Assembly: GCF_000974425.1 (NCBI RefSeq)
Contig: NZ_CP010429.1
Location: forward strand, 1,798,001-1,862,000
Direction: 5' to 3'
DNA from: Spirosoma radiotolerans
Lineage (GTDB): Bacteria > Bacteroidota > Bacteroidia > Cytophagales > Spirosomataceae
DNA: 64,000 nt
The notes under the pieces were generated by a model. The model saw only the letters and a list, made by a program, of their open reading frames with translations, was not told the origin of the DNA and searched no databases. The translations under genes were made by a program, and so were the position numbers. This document shows positions 1 to 9,255 of this stretch, piece by piece (the first letter of the stretch is position 1; each line of letters begins with the position of its first letter).

Positions 1-1
1 C

Positions 2-2764
2 GAGGGGCGCTTCTCATTTCCCAAAGTCAGCGAGGGGCAATACCGGGTGCTTGTGTCGTATGTAGGTTACCGTAGTCGTGCCAAACGTGTTTCGGTGACG
101 AGCGCAACCCCAACGACCGATATGGGCAGCATCGATTTGGTAGCGCAATCACAAACACTCACGGAAGTGTCGGTTCAGGGTGAACGTGCGCCCATTGCGG
201 TGAAAGGAGATACGCTGGAATTCAATGCCGGTTCGTTCAAAACCCGTCCCAACGCGCAGGTTGAAGACCTGCTCAAGAAACTACCGGGTGTGGAGGTGGA
301 CCGCGATGGAACCGTAAAAGCCCAGGGGCAAGCTGTCACAAAAGTACTGGTGGATGGAAAACCCTTTTTTGGCAATGACCCTAAAATGGCGACCCGAAAC
401 CTGCCCGCCGATATTATCGACAAAGTACAACTCTTCGATCAGGCATCGGAACAATCGGCGTTTTCTGGAGTGGACGATGGTGACCGGGAGAAAACGATAA
501 ACATCACCACCAAGAAAGACAAACGCAAAGGCTCTTTCGGGCAGCAGACCATTGGGGCAGGCCCCAAACCGGGCGATAACGCCAGGTATTCGGGGCGCGT
601 TAGCTTGAACAGGTTCAATAATGGCCAGCAGATTTCAGTACTTGGTATGGCGAACAACGTCAATCAGCAGGGTTTCACGGCATCGGATTTAGGTCTTGGC
701 AATAACTTTGGCGGAGCCGGGCAGGGGCAGGGGGGCGGTGGTGGCAGCAACGTGGTTCGTGGCGGAGCCGGTGGCGGCAGTGGCAATGGCGCTGGTCAGG
801 TGGGAAGCAACGCCATTACGCAATCATGGGCGGCTGGTATCAACTATCGCGATGGCTGGGGCAAGAAGGTGGATGTAGCGGGCAGTTACAATGCGAGTAA
901 TACCAATACAATTACGCAACAAAACAGCCATCGGGAAAACGTGATTCCCAGTGGTACAGCAGGCACAGTCATTACACGACCGGATGCTGGATTTATCCGT
1001 GACCAAACCAATGGTTCCGACAATACGAATACAAATCAGCGGGTGAATCTACGGCTCGATTACCGACTCGATTCAATGACGACGATTCGGGTCATTCCTA
1101 GTTTGTCATGGTTAACGTCAACGTATACCAATCAGAGCCAAGCCAGAACCACGACGAACGAGGGTGTGCTGGCCAATTCGAGCCTGACGAACTATAACTC
1201 AAACGGGAGTGGCTTCACCGGCAATAATTCCCTGCTGCTCTTTCGTAAATTTCAGAAAAAAGGGCGGAGCTTTTCGGTTAACTGGAACATCGCGGTCAAT
1301 GATCAGGACAATGAAGGGATCAACAAGTCGGTTAACCAGTTTAACGGCTCATCGACCAGCCTGACGTCGGGCGTCATTACAAAAGACACCGTAACGGGCG
1401 TTGTCACGCAGACCATCAATCAGCGTAATAATCAGCAAACGAACGCCATGACCAACACAATCAACGTGAGTTATACGGAACCGCTTTCCATGCGTCAAAC
1501 GCTTGAATTTCACTATAATCTGTCTAACAATCATAACACATCAAACCGTGCCGTTAACGATTTTAATGGACTGACGAACCAGTATGACCTGCTGAATGGC
1601 CAGTTGAGCAACAACTTTGTGAACGACTACGTGACGAACCGGGGTGGATTGACCTGGCAAACAAAGCGGCTGAAATATACGTACGCATTTGGGCTTGATG
1701 CCCAACAGGCAAGCCTTAACTCCGATAACCTCACTCGGGAAACGAACCTCAGCCGAACGTTTTCGAATCTGTTGCCCAATGCATTGCTGACGTATAATTT
1801 TGCCAAAAGCCGTAGGCTTCGATTCAACTACCGAACACGGATCAACGCGCCGTCGGTAAATCAGTTGCAGCCTGTACTTAACAACACCAACCCGCTGAAC
1901 ATTCAGGTTGGTAATGCCGATCTGCAACCGGAATACAGCCATACGCTATCCCTGAATTATAACCAGTTCGATGCGGCCACCTTCCGGAACATGTTCGTCT
2001 TTCTGAACGCTAGCCGAACGGATAACAAAATTGTCAATTCAACGGTATTCGACCGATCGGGTGCGCAGACAACCAGGCCCATCAATACCAATGGCTATTA
2101 CACGGTGAACGGCTCGTTGGTATTCGGTCGGCCGCTCAAGTTGGGGGCACAGAAAACGAACCTGAATTTATCGACGAACCTGACGTTCAACCAGGGAACA
2201 AGCTTCATCAATAACCAGTCGAACCAGGCAAAAAACTGGCTGATTGGTCAGGGAGTTGGGCTGAGTTCTAATTTTACGGAGAAGCTGGATCTGAATCTGT
2301 CAGGGAATATCAACTGGCAGTCGGCGAAATACTCGCTGCAACCGCAGCAGAATACGACCTTTCTGAATCAGACGGTTACGCTCGATGTCTATTATCAGCT
2401 TCCACTCAACTTTACCTTCTCCACCAACGTTTACTTTAATCATTATGGCGGTAGTTCGGCCAACTATGACCAGTCGTATACGCTCTGGAACGCAACTCTG
2501 TCCCGGCAGTTGTTTAAGCAAAAGCAGGGGGAGTTGCGCTTTCAGGTATTCGATTTGCTGAACCAGAATCAGAGCATTGTGCGAAACGTAACCGACACCT
2601 ATACGGAGGAGGTGCGGAGCCGGGTGCTGAACCGGTATTTCATGCTCAGTTTTGTCTATAACCTGCGCAGCTTCAGTGCGGGCGTTACGCCACCAAGAGA
2701 CCCGTTTCAGGAGCGAAACGGGGGCGGGCAGCGGGGGCAGGGTGGCTTCCGGCGAAACGGCTAA
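2..2764 (+). CDS. TonB-dependent outer membrane receptor, 5' end cut by window
   Basis: Outer-membrane beta-barrel receptor of the Bacteroidota OMP_b-brl_3 type; such proteins import ligands with TonB-ExbBD energy. The reading frame is open from base 2, so the real start lies outside the window. The first residues (ending VSYVGYRSR) are the tail of a carboxypeptidase-like regulatory domain, followed by a plug domain with LLKKLPGVEVDRDG and VLVDGKPFFGNDP, then a barrel of about 650 residues. A Gly-rich stretch near residues 225-260 of the visible protein (GQGQGGGGGSN and GGAGGGSGNG) is probably an extracellular or periplasmic loop, and the C-terminus has a second Gly/Arg-rich tail. A GTG at 47 could be mistaken for a start but is internal. 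The substrate cannot be told from sequence. Confidence 0.9.
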   Translation, partial: EGRFSFPKVSEGQYRVLVSYVGYRSRAKRVSVTSATPTTDMGSIDLVAQSQTLTEVSVQGERAPIAVKGDTLEFNAGSFKTRPNAQVEDLLKKLPGVEVDRDGTVKAQGQAVTKVLVDGKPFFGNDPKMATRNLPADIIDKVQLFDQASEQSAFSGVDDGDREKTINITTKKDKRKGSFGQQTIGAGPKPGDNARYSGRVSLNRFNNGQQISVLGMANNVNQQGFTASDLGLGNNFGGAGQGQGGGGGSNVVRGGAGGGSGNGAGQVGSNAITQSWAAGINYRDGWGKKVDVAGSYNASNTNTITQQNSHRENVIPSGTAGTVITRPDAGFIRDQTNGSDNTNTNQRVNLRLDYRLDSMTTIRVIPSLSWLTSTYTNQSQARTTTNEGVLANSSLTNYNSNGSGFTGNNSLLLFRKFQKKGRSFSVNWNIAVNDQDNEGINKSVNQFNGSSTSLTSGVITKDTVTGVVTQTINQRNNQQTNAMTNTINVSYTEPLSMRQTLEFHYNLSNNHNTSNRAVNDFNGLTNQYDLLNGQLSNNFVNDYVTNRGGLTWQTKRLKYTYAFGLDAQQASLNSDNLTRETNLSRTFSNLLPNALLTYNFAKSRRLRFNYRTRINAPSVNQLQPVLNNTNPLNIQVGNADLQPEYSHTLSLNYNQFDAATFRNMFVFLNASRTDNKIVNSTVFDRSGAQTTRPINTNGYYTVNGSLVFGRPLKLGAQKTNLNLSTNLTFNQGTSFINNQSNQAKNWLIGQGVGLSSNFTEKLDLNLSGNINWQSAKYSLQPQQNTTFLNQTVTLDVYYQLPLNFTFSTNVYFNHYGGSSANYDQSYTLWNATLSRQLFKQKQGELRFQVFDLLNQNQSIVRNVTDTYTEEVRSRVLNRYFMLSFVYNLRSFSAGVTPPRDPFQERNGGGQRGQGGFRRNG

Positions 2765-2774
2765 TGAAGAGATG

Positions 2775-3506
2775 CTAGGGACTGGTGGTGTTTTTAGATT
2801 GATTGCTAAACCAACCTTTAAGCGACTCATTAAGATCGACAAACTTGAACCATACCTGTTTGTAGTAAACCGTTCCGTCTGGATTGATCAGAAAGGCCAT
2901 ATTAGGCGCCTGGCCAAAAGCTAACCAAAAATCATTCGTTGGGTTATCGACCAGCACGGGAGCAAGGAGATTATTCCGCTGCTGCCACTTTCTGGCCAGC
3001 AACTTGCGCTCACTATACGTTTTGGGCTGACTCGCTTCCACCTGGTCCCGGGTGTTAGCTGGAGCAATCTCTATGCGGTTATTTTTTGAGTAAGGGCTAA
3101 CAACATCCGATGGGTGCGCATCGATGGTGTAAACAAGATATACATTGGCTCTGTCTTTATAACGTACAGTCAATGCATTGATGTCGGGAATATTACGGCG
3201 GCTTATGTCGCATGTGTAGCTACCCGATATCAATAGTAACGGCTTGTTATTGGCCATCACTTTGGCGAAATTAACGGTTTCGCCGTCGATAGAAAGCAGC
3301 GTAACATTCTTTATTTTATCACCTTTTTGATAGCCAATTTTATTAAAATCCCTGTAGTTATTATTTATTCCTGCAGATAAAGGTAAATCAACTTTAGCCC
3401 CATCAGTTAACGATTGCTTCTGATTATTTTGAGTAATATGGTTTGTGCTACAGGAGCTTAAAGAGAGCAGCAACAACAGCCCGGATAGGTAGCTTATTAA
3501 AGTCAT
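2775..3506 (-). CDS. Deiodinase-like thioredoxin-fold lipoprotein
   Basis: A 243-residue predicted lipoprotein: hydrophobic signal followed by the lipobox SLSSC with Cys19. The mature part resembles the iodothyronine deiodinase family (thioredoxin fold). It has ISGSYTCDISR around Cys99, where deiodinases have a G-S-C-T-Sec motif, and DAHPSD near residue 130, where deiodinases have E-A-H-A-S-D. The C-terminal part, DNPTNDFWLAFG and then FLINPDGTVYYKQ, is the expected last strand-helix unit of the fold. Cys therefore takes the place of Sec. The likely role is a periplasmic or surface thiol oxidoreductase; a hormone-type dehalogenase function is not implied. It is convergent with the preceding receptor gene, with only 10 bp between the stops. 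Confidence 0.72.
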   Translation of the reverse strand: MTLISYLSGLLLLLSLSSCSTNHITQNNQKQSLTDGAKVDLPLSAGINNNYRDFNKIGYQKGDKIKNVTLLSIDGETVNFAKVMANNKPLLLISGSYTCDISRRNIPDINALTVRYKDRANVYLVYTIDAHPSDVVSPYSKNNRIEIAPANTRDQVEASQPKTYSERKLLARKWQQRNNLLAPVLVDNPTNDFWLAFGQAPNMAFLINPDGTVYYKQVWFKFVDLNESLKGWFSNQSKNTTSP

Positions 3507-4016
3507 AGTAAACGTTGCGTAGAAACTTTAGAGGATAGGTTTAAAAACCAAATAGGTGTATCAGAATTTGATCAAGCTTTACAAAAGAGGATTGCTCATG
3601 TTAGGCTTAATGCGCTAAAGTACTAGCGGTTTATAGTATATAAGATTAAAAAACATTTAAAATTTTATAGCGTAACTATTTGATAATCTTACATTTATGA
3701 TTAAAAGGTAGTTGCGAGTACTTAGTAGGCGTAAGGATAAATTCTATGCAAAAAACAAGTAATAATCGAGCCTATTATCTACTTGTAAATTATTAGCTTT
3801 AGTTTAATTGGCTGTAGGTGAGTCAGCTAAAATTATAAAAGTTGTAGGCATACTGAGTAAATGTACCGGCCGACTATTTGTTGATACGGAGGTAACTGTA
3901 GGGAATAAATACTAAAAAAAAAGGGTACCTATTTTTAGAAAATAGGTACCCTTTTTTTTTAATTTAAGCGCTTGAACAGACTATTCGCAGCCGTAGTTAA
4001 AATGACATGTTGAAAA
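3507..4016. other. 510-bp AT-rich intergenic region
   Basis: No open frame with coding character is visible. The stretch is AT-rich and holds the start region of the deiodinase-like lipoprotein gene (transcribed leftward) and, near its right end, a strong hairpin at 3914-3960 that ends the M42 peptidase gene transcribed leftward. Confidence 0.6.
3914..3960. terminator. Bidirectional intrinsic terminator
   Basis: Perfect 13-bp stem, GGGTACCTATTTT at 3923-3935 pairing with 3939-3951, flanked by nine A on the left and nine T on the right, so it can act on either strand. It lies 57 bp beyond the stop of the M42 peptidase gene. Confidence 0.85.
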
Positions 4017-5087
4017 CTACTTGATGTATCGGAAATCCTCGCCACCCTTCAGCGCAAGCAGTGTTTCATACATAAGTTTGATGACGTTCTGTACGTCATT
4101 CATGTGAACCGTTTCCACCGTTGTGTGCATGTATTTGAGCGGAAGCGAAATCAACGCTGACGCAATGCCTTCGGTAGCGTAGGCAAATGCATCGGTATCG
4201 GTACCGGTTGATCGGCTAACGGCCTGGCGCTGGAACGCTATATTCTGCTGTTCAGCCACACCAATTAAAAAGTCGAGGACATTGTTCTGTACGGCTGGTC
4301 CGTAGCAAAGCACAGGTCCATCTCCGCATTTCAGATCGCCCTGCTCTTTTTTGTCGTATTTCGGCGATTGTGTATCGTGCGTTACATCGGTGCAAATGGC
4401 GAGGTCAGGCTTGAGTCGGCGGGCAATCATTTCGGCCCCGCGCAGACCAATTTCTTCCTGTACGGCATTGACAATGTACAGCGTAAAGGGCAGGGTGATG
4501 TTGTTCTCTTTCAGGAGTCGGGCCACTTCCGCGATCATAAAACCACCCATGCGGTTGTCGAGTGCCCGGCCGACGTAGAACCGTTCGTTCAACTCCATCA
4601 GGCCATCGGTAAATGTACAGACCGTGCCTACATGGATGCCCATATCCAGGACTTCCTGCTTGGTGGCGGCTCCTACGTCGATGAACAGGTCCGTTACTTT
4701 AGGGGCCGTATCTTTGGCCAGGTCACGAACGTGAATGGCAGGCCAGCCAAAAACGCCCTCTACCACGCCTTTCTTCGTGTGCAGGTTCACCCGCATCGAC
4801 GGAGCAATGAGCGCATCGGACCCACCGTTACGCCGGACAAACAGGTAGCCATCGTCGGAGATATAATTGACAAACCACGAAATCTCATCGGAGTGGGCTT
4901 CAATAACGACTTTATAGTCTTTACCCGGCCCAATCACCCCAACGGCGGTGCCGTAGGTATCGACAATGTATTCGTCGGTATAGGGTTTGAGATAATCCAG
5001 CCAAATCTGCTGCCCTGAGGATTCAAAGCCAGTCGGCGAGGCATTATTAAGGTATTGATACAGGAAATTCTTACTGTGTTCGTTCAT
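4017..5087 (-). CDS. M42-family metallo-aminopeptidase
   Basis: Cytoplasmic di-zinc aminopeptidase of the M42 (FrvX / glutamyl-aminopeptidase, tetrahedral aminopeptidase) family, 356 residues, full length. Visible metal and catalytic motifs are EAHSDEI (His and Asp ligands), RALDNRMGG (bridging Asp), NAVQEEIGLRGA (catalytic Glu pair), CTDVTHD and, at the C-terminus, KYMHTTVE with the last His ligand. The ATG at 5087 (MNEHSKNF) is preferred over a TTG seven codons upstream because homologues begin at this point. It is a single-gene unit followed by the strong terminator at 3914-3960. These enzymes trim peptides released by larger proteases; the physiological substrates here are unknown. Confidence 0.93.
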   Translation of the reverse strand: MNEHSKNFLYQYLNNASPTGFESSGQQIWLDYLKPYTDEYIVDTYGTAVGVIGPGKDYKVVIEAHSDEISWFVNYISDDGYLFVRRNGGSDALIAPSMRVNLHTKKGVVEGVFGWPAIHVRDLAKDTAPKVTDLFIDVGAATKQEVLDMGIHVGTVCTFTDGLMELNERFYVGRALDNRMGGFMIAEVARLLKENNITLPFTLYIVNAVQEEIGLRGAEMIARRLKPDLAICTDVTHDTQSPKYDKKEQGDLKCGDGPVLCYGPAVQNNVLDFLIGVAEQQNIAFQRQAVSRSTGTDTDAFAYATEGIASALISLPLKYMHTTVETVHMNDVQNVIKLMYETLLALKGGEDFRYIK

Positions 5088-5200
5088 TGTGTAATCAATT
5101 TTTTGCAATCACGAAGGCAACAAATGAAGCCGTTAATAACGGATTTCTAGCTGTAAAATCCGCTACATTCGTTTATCAGAAGGTAAAATAAGAAGAAAAA

Positions 5201-5626
5201 TTAAAACCCAATCCGTTCCCGTTTTTGCTCTACGCCCATCGAACGCAGGACTTCCATGGCAATGCGGTCGTCGTATTTGCGTTTCCAGTAGTCGGCTTCC
5301 AGGCGAAGTTTGTCCAGTTCGAGTTGTTGTTTCTCCACCGTCAGGCGAAGGGTTTCGAGTTCGTGGCTGGCCAGTTCGTCAGTTTTTACCTCAATAACCT
5401 GTGCGGGCAGGGCATCGTCGGTGAGCAGCGTTAAGGGCGATATGGCCAAAACGTTCGCAATTTGGGTTAGCCGCGAGAGGGTCAGGTCGGTTTTGCCGCG
5501 TTCAATGTCGCCATACGCAGTGGTCGACAGGCCGAGCAGATCTGCCATATTTTCCTGGGATAAACCGCGTTGTAGCCGTTGTAAGCGTATTTTTTCTGCC
5601 GGACCTCGATTGGTGAAAGTGCTCAT
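5201..5626 (-). CDS. XRE-family helix-turn-helix regulator
   Basis: A 141-residue DNA-binding protein. Residues about 10-65 are a Cro/C1-type helix-turn-helix (KIRLQRLQRGLSQENMADLL, then STTAYGDIERGKT and LSRLTQIANVL). Residues about 80-130 form a charged Leu-heptad segment (ELETLRLTVEKQQLELDKL), a likely coiled-coil for dimerisation. The ATG at 5626 is chosen over the TTG at 5638. It is transcribed divergently from clpP with 133 bp between the starts, so control of clpP or of itself is possible but not shown. The target is unknown. Confidence 0.85.
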   Translation of the reverse strand: MSTFTNRGPAEKIRLQRLQRGLSQENMADLLGLSTTAYGDIERGKTDLTLSRLTQIANVLAISPLTLLTDDALPAQVIEVKTDELASHELETLRLTVEKQQLELDKLRLEADYWKRKYDDRIAMEVLRSMGVEQKRERIGF

Positions 5627-5759
5627 ATCAAGTAACAACGATAAAATCTAAACCTAAACTGACAGGGTTTTTCGTGATGATAACGCAATTTTGTAACGAA
5701 ACAATTCTCGAACTTACACCAACCGTTCTTGGTTTTCAAATCAAGAAGTAAACCCAATT

Positions 5760-6461
5760 ATGAATTACGAAAAAGAATTCCGCAATTTCGCCGTACATCA
5801 CATGGGTCTCAATGGCCTGTCTGTAGACGGTTATGTGAAACACGCCATCGAAAATAATTCGGTTGAAAACATGACTCGCTCGGTCATTGAAGAGCGGCCC
5901 ATGAATTTCCGTGAAGTAGACGTGTTCTCACGGCTTATGGCTGACCGTATTATTTTTATGGGCTTGCCCGTAGATGACAATATCGCCAACATCATTGTGG
6001 CGCAACTGCTTTTCCTGGAGTCGGCAGATCCTAAAAAGGACATCCTGATGTACCTTAACAGCCCAGGTGGTTCGGTCTACGCTGGGTTGGGTATTTATGA
6101 CACCATGCAGTATGTGCGTCCTGATGTGGCTACGGTTTGTACAAGTCTGGCTGCGTCTATGGGCGCTGTGCTGCTGGCCGGTGGTGCTGCGGGCAAGCGC
6201 TCTGCGCTTCCGCACGCCCGTGTCATGATTCACCAGCCATCGGGTGGTGCGCAGGGTACCTCGAAAGACATGCAGGTGACCATGAAAGAAATGCTCGAGT
6301 TAGAAAAAGATCTGTATCGCATTTTAGCCAGTCACTCAGGCCGGACGTACGAAGAGATAGAAAAGGCGTCTGACCGTGACAAATGGTTCCGGGCTGAAGA
6401 AGCCAAAGAATATGGCTTGATTGACGAGGTATTACGCCGGGAGCGGACCATAGAAAAGTAA
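5760..6461 (+). CDS. clpP: ATP-dependent Clp protease proteolytic subunit
   Basis: Serine peptidase that forms the tetradecameric degradation chamber paired with ClpX. The triad is visible: Ser133 in TSLAASMGA, His158 in VMIHQPSGG, and an Asp in the SDRDKWF motif at 204-210. The YLNSPGGSV oxyanion-hole segment is at about 98-106. At 233 residues it is slightly longer than the E. coli enzyme because of an N-terminal extension of about 35 residues before the conserved [14 protein letters not shown]. clpX follows 256 bp downstream behind its own terminator, so the two are probably separate transcription units even though they work as one machine. Confidence 0.97.
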   Translation: MNYEKEFRNFAVHHMGLNGLSVDGYVKHAIENNSVENMTRSVIEERPMNFREVDVFSRLMADRIIFMGLPVDDNIANIIVAQLLFLESADPKKDILMYLNSPGGSVYAGLGIYDTMQYVRPDVATVCTSLAASMGAVLLAGGAAGKRSALPHARVMIHQPSGGAQGTSKDMQVTMKEMLELEKDLYRILASHSGRTYEEIEKASDRDKWFRAEEAKEYGLIDEVLRRERTIEK

Positions 6462-6565
6462 CAGGTGGTCAGTGATAGATGAGCGGATTGCATTCGCACC
6501 CGGTATGTATTAACTGACTTCTTACTACTTTTTTTGACAAGCAATTAATAACTTTGTTAAGACCC

Positions 6566-6597
6566 AACGACTCAGGTTTGCCTGAGTCGTTTTTTTA
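6566..6597 (+). terminator. Terminator after clpP
   Basis: An 11-bp perfect stem (AACGACTCAGG at 6566-6576 with 6581-6591), loop TTTG, then a run of T. It separates clpP from clpX. Confidence 0.85.
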
Positions 6598-6717
6598 TCG
6601 AAATTAGCTATTGGTCCAACAAAGCATTTAAACGAACTGTTAACCTAACCAAGATTGCGGATACAATTCTGTACGCTGCGTCTGATAACCCCCAGCCTAT
6701 TTACTCTGCAACCGTTC

Positions 6718-7950
6718 ATGCCACAAATTAGTTGCTCGTTCTGTGGACGACGCAAAAACGAAGTAATGATGCTCCTGTCAGGCATCGACGCACACATCTG
6801 CAATTACTGTATTGAACAGGGACATCAGGTGGTGCTGGAAGAAATGCGCCCTAAAAAGAGCGAGCCCGCCGAGGTCAATATCAAACTGATCAAGCCCGTT
6901 GATATGAAGCGGCATCTGGATCAATTCGTTGTTGGTCAGGATGACGCCAAAAAAGCCATTACCGTTGCGGTTTATAATCACTATAAGCGGTTGATGCAGC
7001 CAAAAACCAATGATGATGTAACGATTGAAAAATCAAATATCATCATGGTCGGCGAAACAGGTACGGGCAAAACCTATCTGGCCCGCTCAATCGCCAAAAT
7101 TCTTGAAGTACCTTTCTGCATCGCCGATGCCACCGTTATCACGGAGGCAGGTTATGTTGGCGAAGATGTGGAAACAATTCTGACCCGCTTGTTGCAGGCG
7201 GCCGATTATAATGTGGAAGCGGCCGAACGCGGTATCGTTTATATTGATGAAATCGATAAAATTGCCCGCAAGTCCGATAATCCGAGTATTACCCGGGATG
7301 TCAGCGGGGAAGGCGTTCAGCAGGCGCTGCTGAAATTGCTGGAAGGATCGGTGGTAAATGTGCCGCCCCAAGGTGGCCGTAAACACCCCGACCAGCGCCT
7401 GATTGCGCTCAATACCGAACATATCCTGTTCATATGCGGTGGTGCTTTTGATGGTATTGAACGGCACATTACCAAGCGGATCAATACCCGACCAATTGGT
7501 TTCTCGGGCGACCGGCGCCTGAACGACACCTTCGAACGGGGGCACCTGATGCGTTATATTTCGGCCCTTGATCTGAAATCGTTCGGGCTAATTCCCGAGC
7601 TTATTGGCCGTTTGCCCGTATTGACGCACCTTGAGCCACTCGATCGGAATGCGTTGATGCAGATATTGACAGAACCTAAAAACGCCATTACAAAGCAGTA
7701 CGACAAGCTGTTTAAGATGGAGGGAATTACCCTTCACTGGGACCCCAGCGCCTTGAATTATATTGTCGATCAGGCCTTGCAATATGGGCTTGGTGCCCGT
7801 GGGTTACGCTCAATCTGCGAATCCATTATCACCGACGCTATGTTCGAAATGCCTTCTCAGACAGGAGTTACCGAATTAACCGTTAGCCTGGAATATGCCC
7901 GCGAAAAATTTGGTAAATCCGGCACCCATCAACTTCGCTCAGTTGCCTGA
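6718..7950 (+). CDS. clpX: ATP-dependent Clp protease ATP-binding subunit ClpX
   Basis: AAA+ unfoldase that recognises tagged proteins and feeds them to ClpP; 410 residues. The N-terminal zinc finger is Cys6-Cys9 (CSFCGRR) and Cys28-Cys31 (ICNYC). Walker A is GETGTGKT at 112-119, Walker B IDEID at 176-180, and the pore-loop and sensor regions ([18 protein letters not shown]) are present. The IGF motif that docks into ClpP is in the latter segment. The ATG at 6718 (MPQISCSF) is the start that puts the zinc finger at the expected place; an upstream non-ATG extension from 6655 lacks support. Confidence 0.97.
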   Translation: MPQISCSFCGRRKNEVMMLLSGIDAHICNYCIEQGHQVVLEEMRPKKSEPAEVNIKLIKPVDMKRHLDQFVVGQDDAKKAITVAVYNHYKRLMQPKTNDDVTIEKSNIIMVGETGTGKTYLARSIAKILEVPFCIADATVITEAGYVGEDVETILTRLLQAADYNVEAAERGIVYIDEIDKIARKSDNPSITRDVSGEGVQQALLKLLEGSVVNVPPQGGRKHPDQRLIALNTEHILFICGGAFDGIERHITKRINTRPIGFSGDRRLNDTFERGHLMRYISALDLKSFGLIPELIGRLPVLTHLEPLDRNALMQILTEPKNAITKQYDKLFKMEGITLHWDPSALNYIVDQALQYGLGARGLRSICESIITDAMFEMPSQTGVTELTVSLEYAREKFGKSGTHQLRSVA

Positions 7951-7970
7951 CTTGCTGAGGAGTTTTGAAA

Positions 7971-8014
7971 AAACAAGCCCGGTTTCTATGTAGAAACCGG
8001 GCTTGTTTTTTTTT
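7971..8014 (+). terminator. Terminator after clpX
   Basis: Very stable hairpin with about 17 bp (AAACAAGCCCGGTTTCT pairing with AGAAACCGGGCTTGTTT) and a tail of T, 20 bp beyond the clpX stop. Confidence 0.9.
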
Positions 8015-8453
8015 AATTGGATTGTAAACAAGTGCCCTTTCGTATGGGGAGCCTTTGCAATGGAGCGGTTCGGCTAAAAAATTTATTTAAAAATTTTTAG
8101 CCCGCGAAAATTAGTCAAAGAATAGTCTATTTTATTGGTAGAATGCTGTTAAGGGCGCTGCATCAGTGTCGTCAAACCGATATAGATAATCTGGTAGATT
8201 GTTGTTAATCAGGTAATTATTTGATGGCTTATCTGCTAATAGTATCTGAAATTCGTCTGTGGCTATGCTTTTAAAACGTATATAGCAAGTAATTACACGT
8301 AGTCGAATTGATGTATTGGACCACTTGTTAGTTTTATGAATTTTCTGATTTAACGGGAGCTGACTATTTTTTTTGAACAATGGGCCAACAAATGAATAAA
8401 GTAATAGTTCATCAGGATGGTAACTCAAACGTTCACTAATTAAACGATATACT
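8015..8453. other. AT-rich intergenic region upstream of lipoprotein pair
   Basis: About 440 bp without a convincing gene. It contains an A/T-rich imperfect hairpin at 8072-8102 (GGCTAAAAA facing TTTTTAGCC). A leftward open frame of 114 codons (8132-8476) crosses into the start of the following lipoprotein gene; its low-complexity, AT-driven composition makes it doubtful and it is not called. Confidence 0.5.
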
Positions 8454-9068
8454 ATGCGTATGTTTTCCAAACACATCGTTGCTGCACTTTTAGGTGCTGC
8501 GGTCTTTTCATCCTGTAGCCGTCCGGTCGCTTATTTTCAACCCAGTGCCCGTGAGCATTTCGCAACAACGCCAGCCAAAGTTGTGTCTATAACGCCAACA
8601 GAAAGTGCCGCTCCAGTTGTTGCTCAAACACCCGTTACCGAAGCTGTAGCCACACCTTCAGCACAGGTTGCTCAAACGACTGCAGCACTGGATCAAGTGG
8701 ATGCTATGGTGCGCAACGATAGCAAATTAAGTGCTGATAAAACGGTACAGAAACGCCTGAACAAAGTGCGTACATTATTGGCTGCCAATTCGGCTAAAGC
8801 CACTCTGACGCCAACTGAAGTGAATGCTCCTAAAAAAATGAATTTGATGGAGCGAATGATGCTGAAAAAAATAAATAAAAAAATCAGCAAACAACTGGCT
8901 CCTGCCAATCCAGAAAAAACGATGGTCAATTCGGGTACACTGGCCGGCGGTGCGGTGTTGGTGATCGTCGGTTTGCTTCTATTGATTTTGACGTCAGGTA
9001 CAGCTGCCACTGTTGGTCTGGTTGCTGTTCTGGTAGGGGCAGTTATCCTGCTGATTGGCTTGTTATAA
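8454..9068 (+). CDS. Lipoprotein with double C-terminal hydrophobic helix, copy 1
   Basis: A 204-residue protein I do not recognise by name. It starts with a lipoprotein signal ending in the lipobox FSSC, followed by the block SRPVAYFQPSAREHF that is shared with the next gene. Then come a Thr/Ala/Val-rich low-complexity stretch, a helical segment (LDQVDAMVRNDSKLSADK), a basic motif NLMERMMLKKINKKISKQL, and two hydrophobic helices with Gly at the C-terminus (about 155-204). It thus has both a lipid anchor and a hairpin-type membrane segment. A hairpin terminator follows at 9089, so the pair need not be one transcript. Confidence 0.7.
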   Translation: MRMFSKHIVAALLGAAVFSSCSRPVAYFQPSAREHFATTPAKVVSITPTESAAPVVAQTPVTEAVATPSAQVAQTTAALDQVDAMVRNDSKLSADKTVQKRLNKVRTLLAANSAKATLTPTEVNAPKKMNLMERMMLKKINKKISKQLAPANPEKTMVNSGTLAGGAVLVIVGLLLLILTSGTAATVGLVAVLVGAVILLIGLL

Positions 9069-9088
9069 TCTTCGATTAGGTAATAAGA

Positions 9089-9133
9089 AAAATCCCCGCC
9101 AGCCATTGGTAACTTCGGACTGACGGGGATTTT
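9089..9133 (+). terminator. Terminator after lipoprotein copy 1
   Basis: Stem of 14 bp with one mismatch: AAAATCCCCGCCAG at 9089-9102 pairs with 9120-9133, which ends in T4. It starts 20 bp after the stop. Confidence 0.7.
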
Positions 9134-9255
9134 ACCGAGCTTTTGGGTCATATAATCTAATTTGTTTTCTCTTTTATCAGGACTCCTCAACAAATAAGAG
9201 AAGTTGTAGTTGTTGAGGATTATATTTCAACCGTTAATTTTTAAACCAGTACACT

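Noticed and set aside
725..790. GGN-rich repeat in the first receptor as a separate repeat or CRISPR-like element
   Set aside because: It is in frame and encodes a Gly-rich loop of the barrel protein; the units are irregular and have no spacers.
2300..2842. Leftward frame spanning the end of the receptor gene
   Set aside because: Antisense to the well-supported barrel C-terminus and partly overlapping the 3' end of the deiodinase-like gene; no coding signature.
4368..5018. 216-codon rightward frame antisense to the M42 peptidase gene
   Set aside because: It is a shadow of a strongly conserved gene on the opposite strand and its translation has no domain character.
8132..8476. 114-codon leftward open frame upstream of the first lipoprotein
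   Set aside because: It lies in AT-rich DNA, overlaps the start of a well-supported gene on the other strand, and shows no recognisable domain or promoter.
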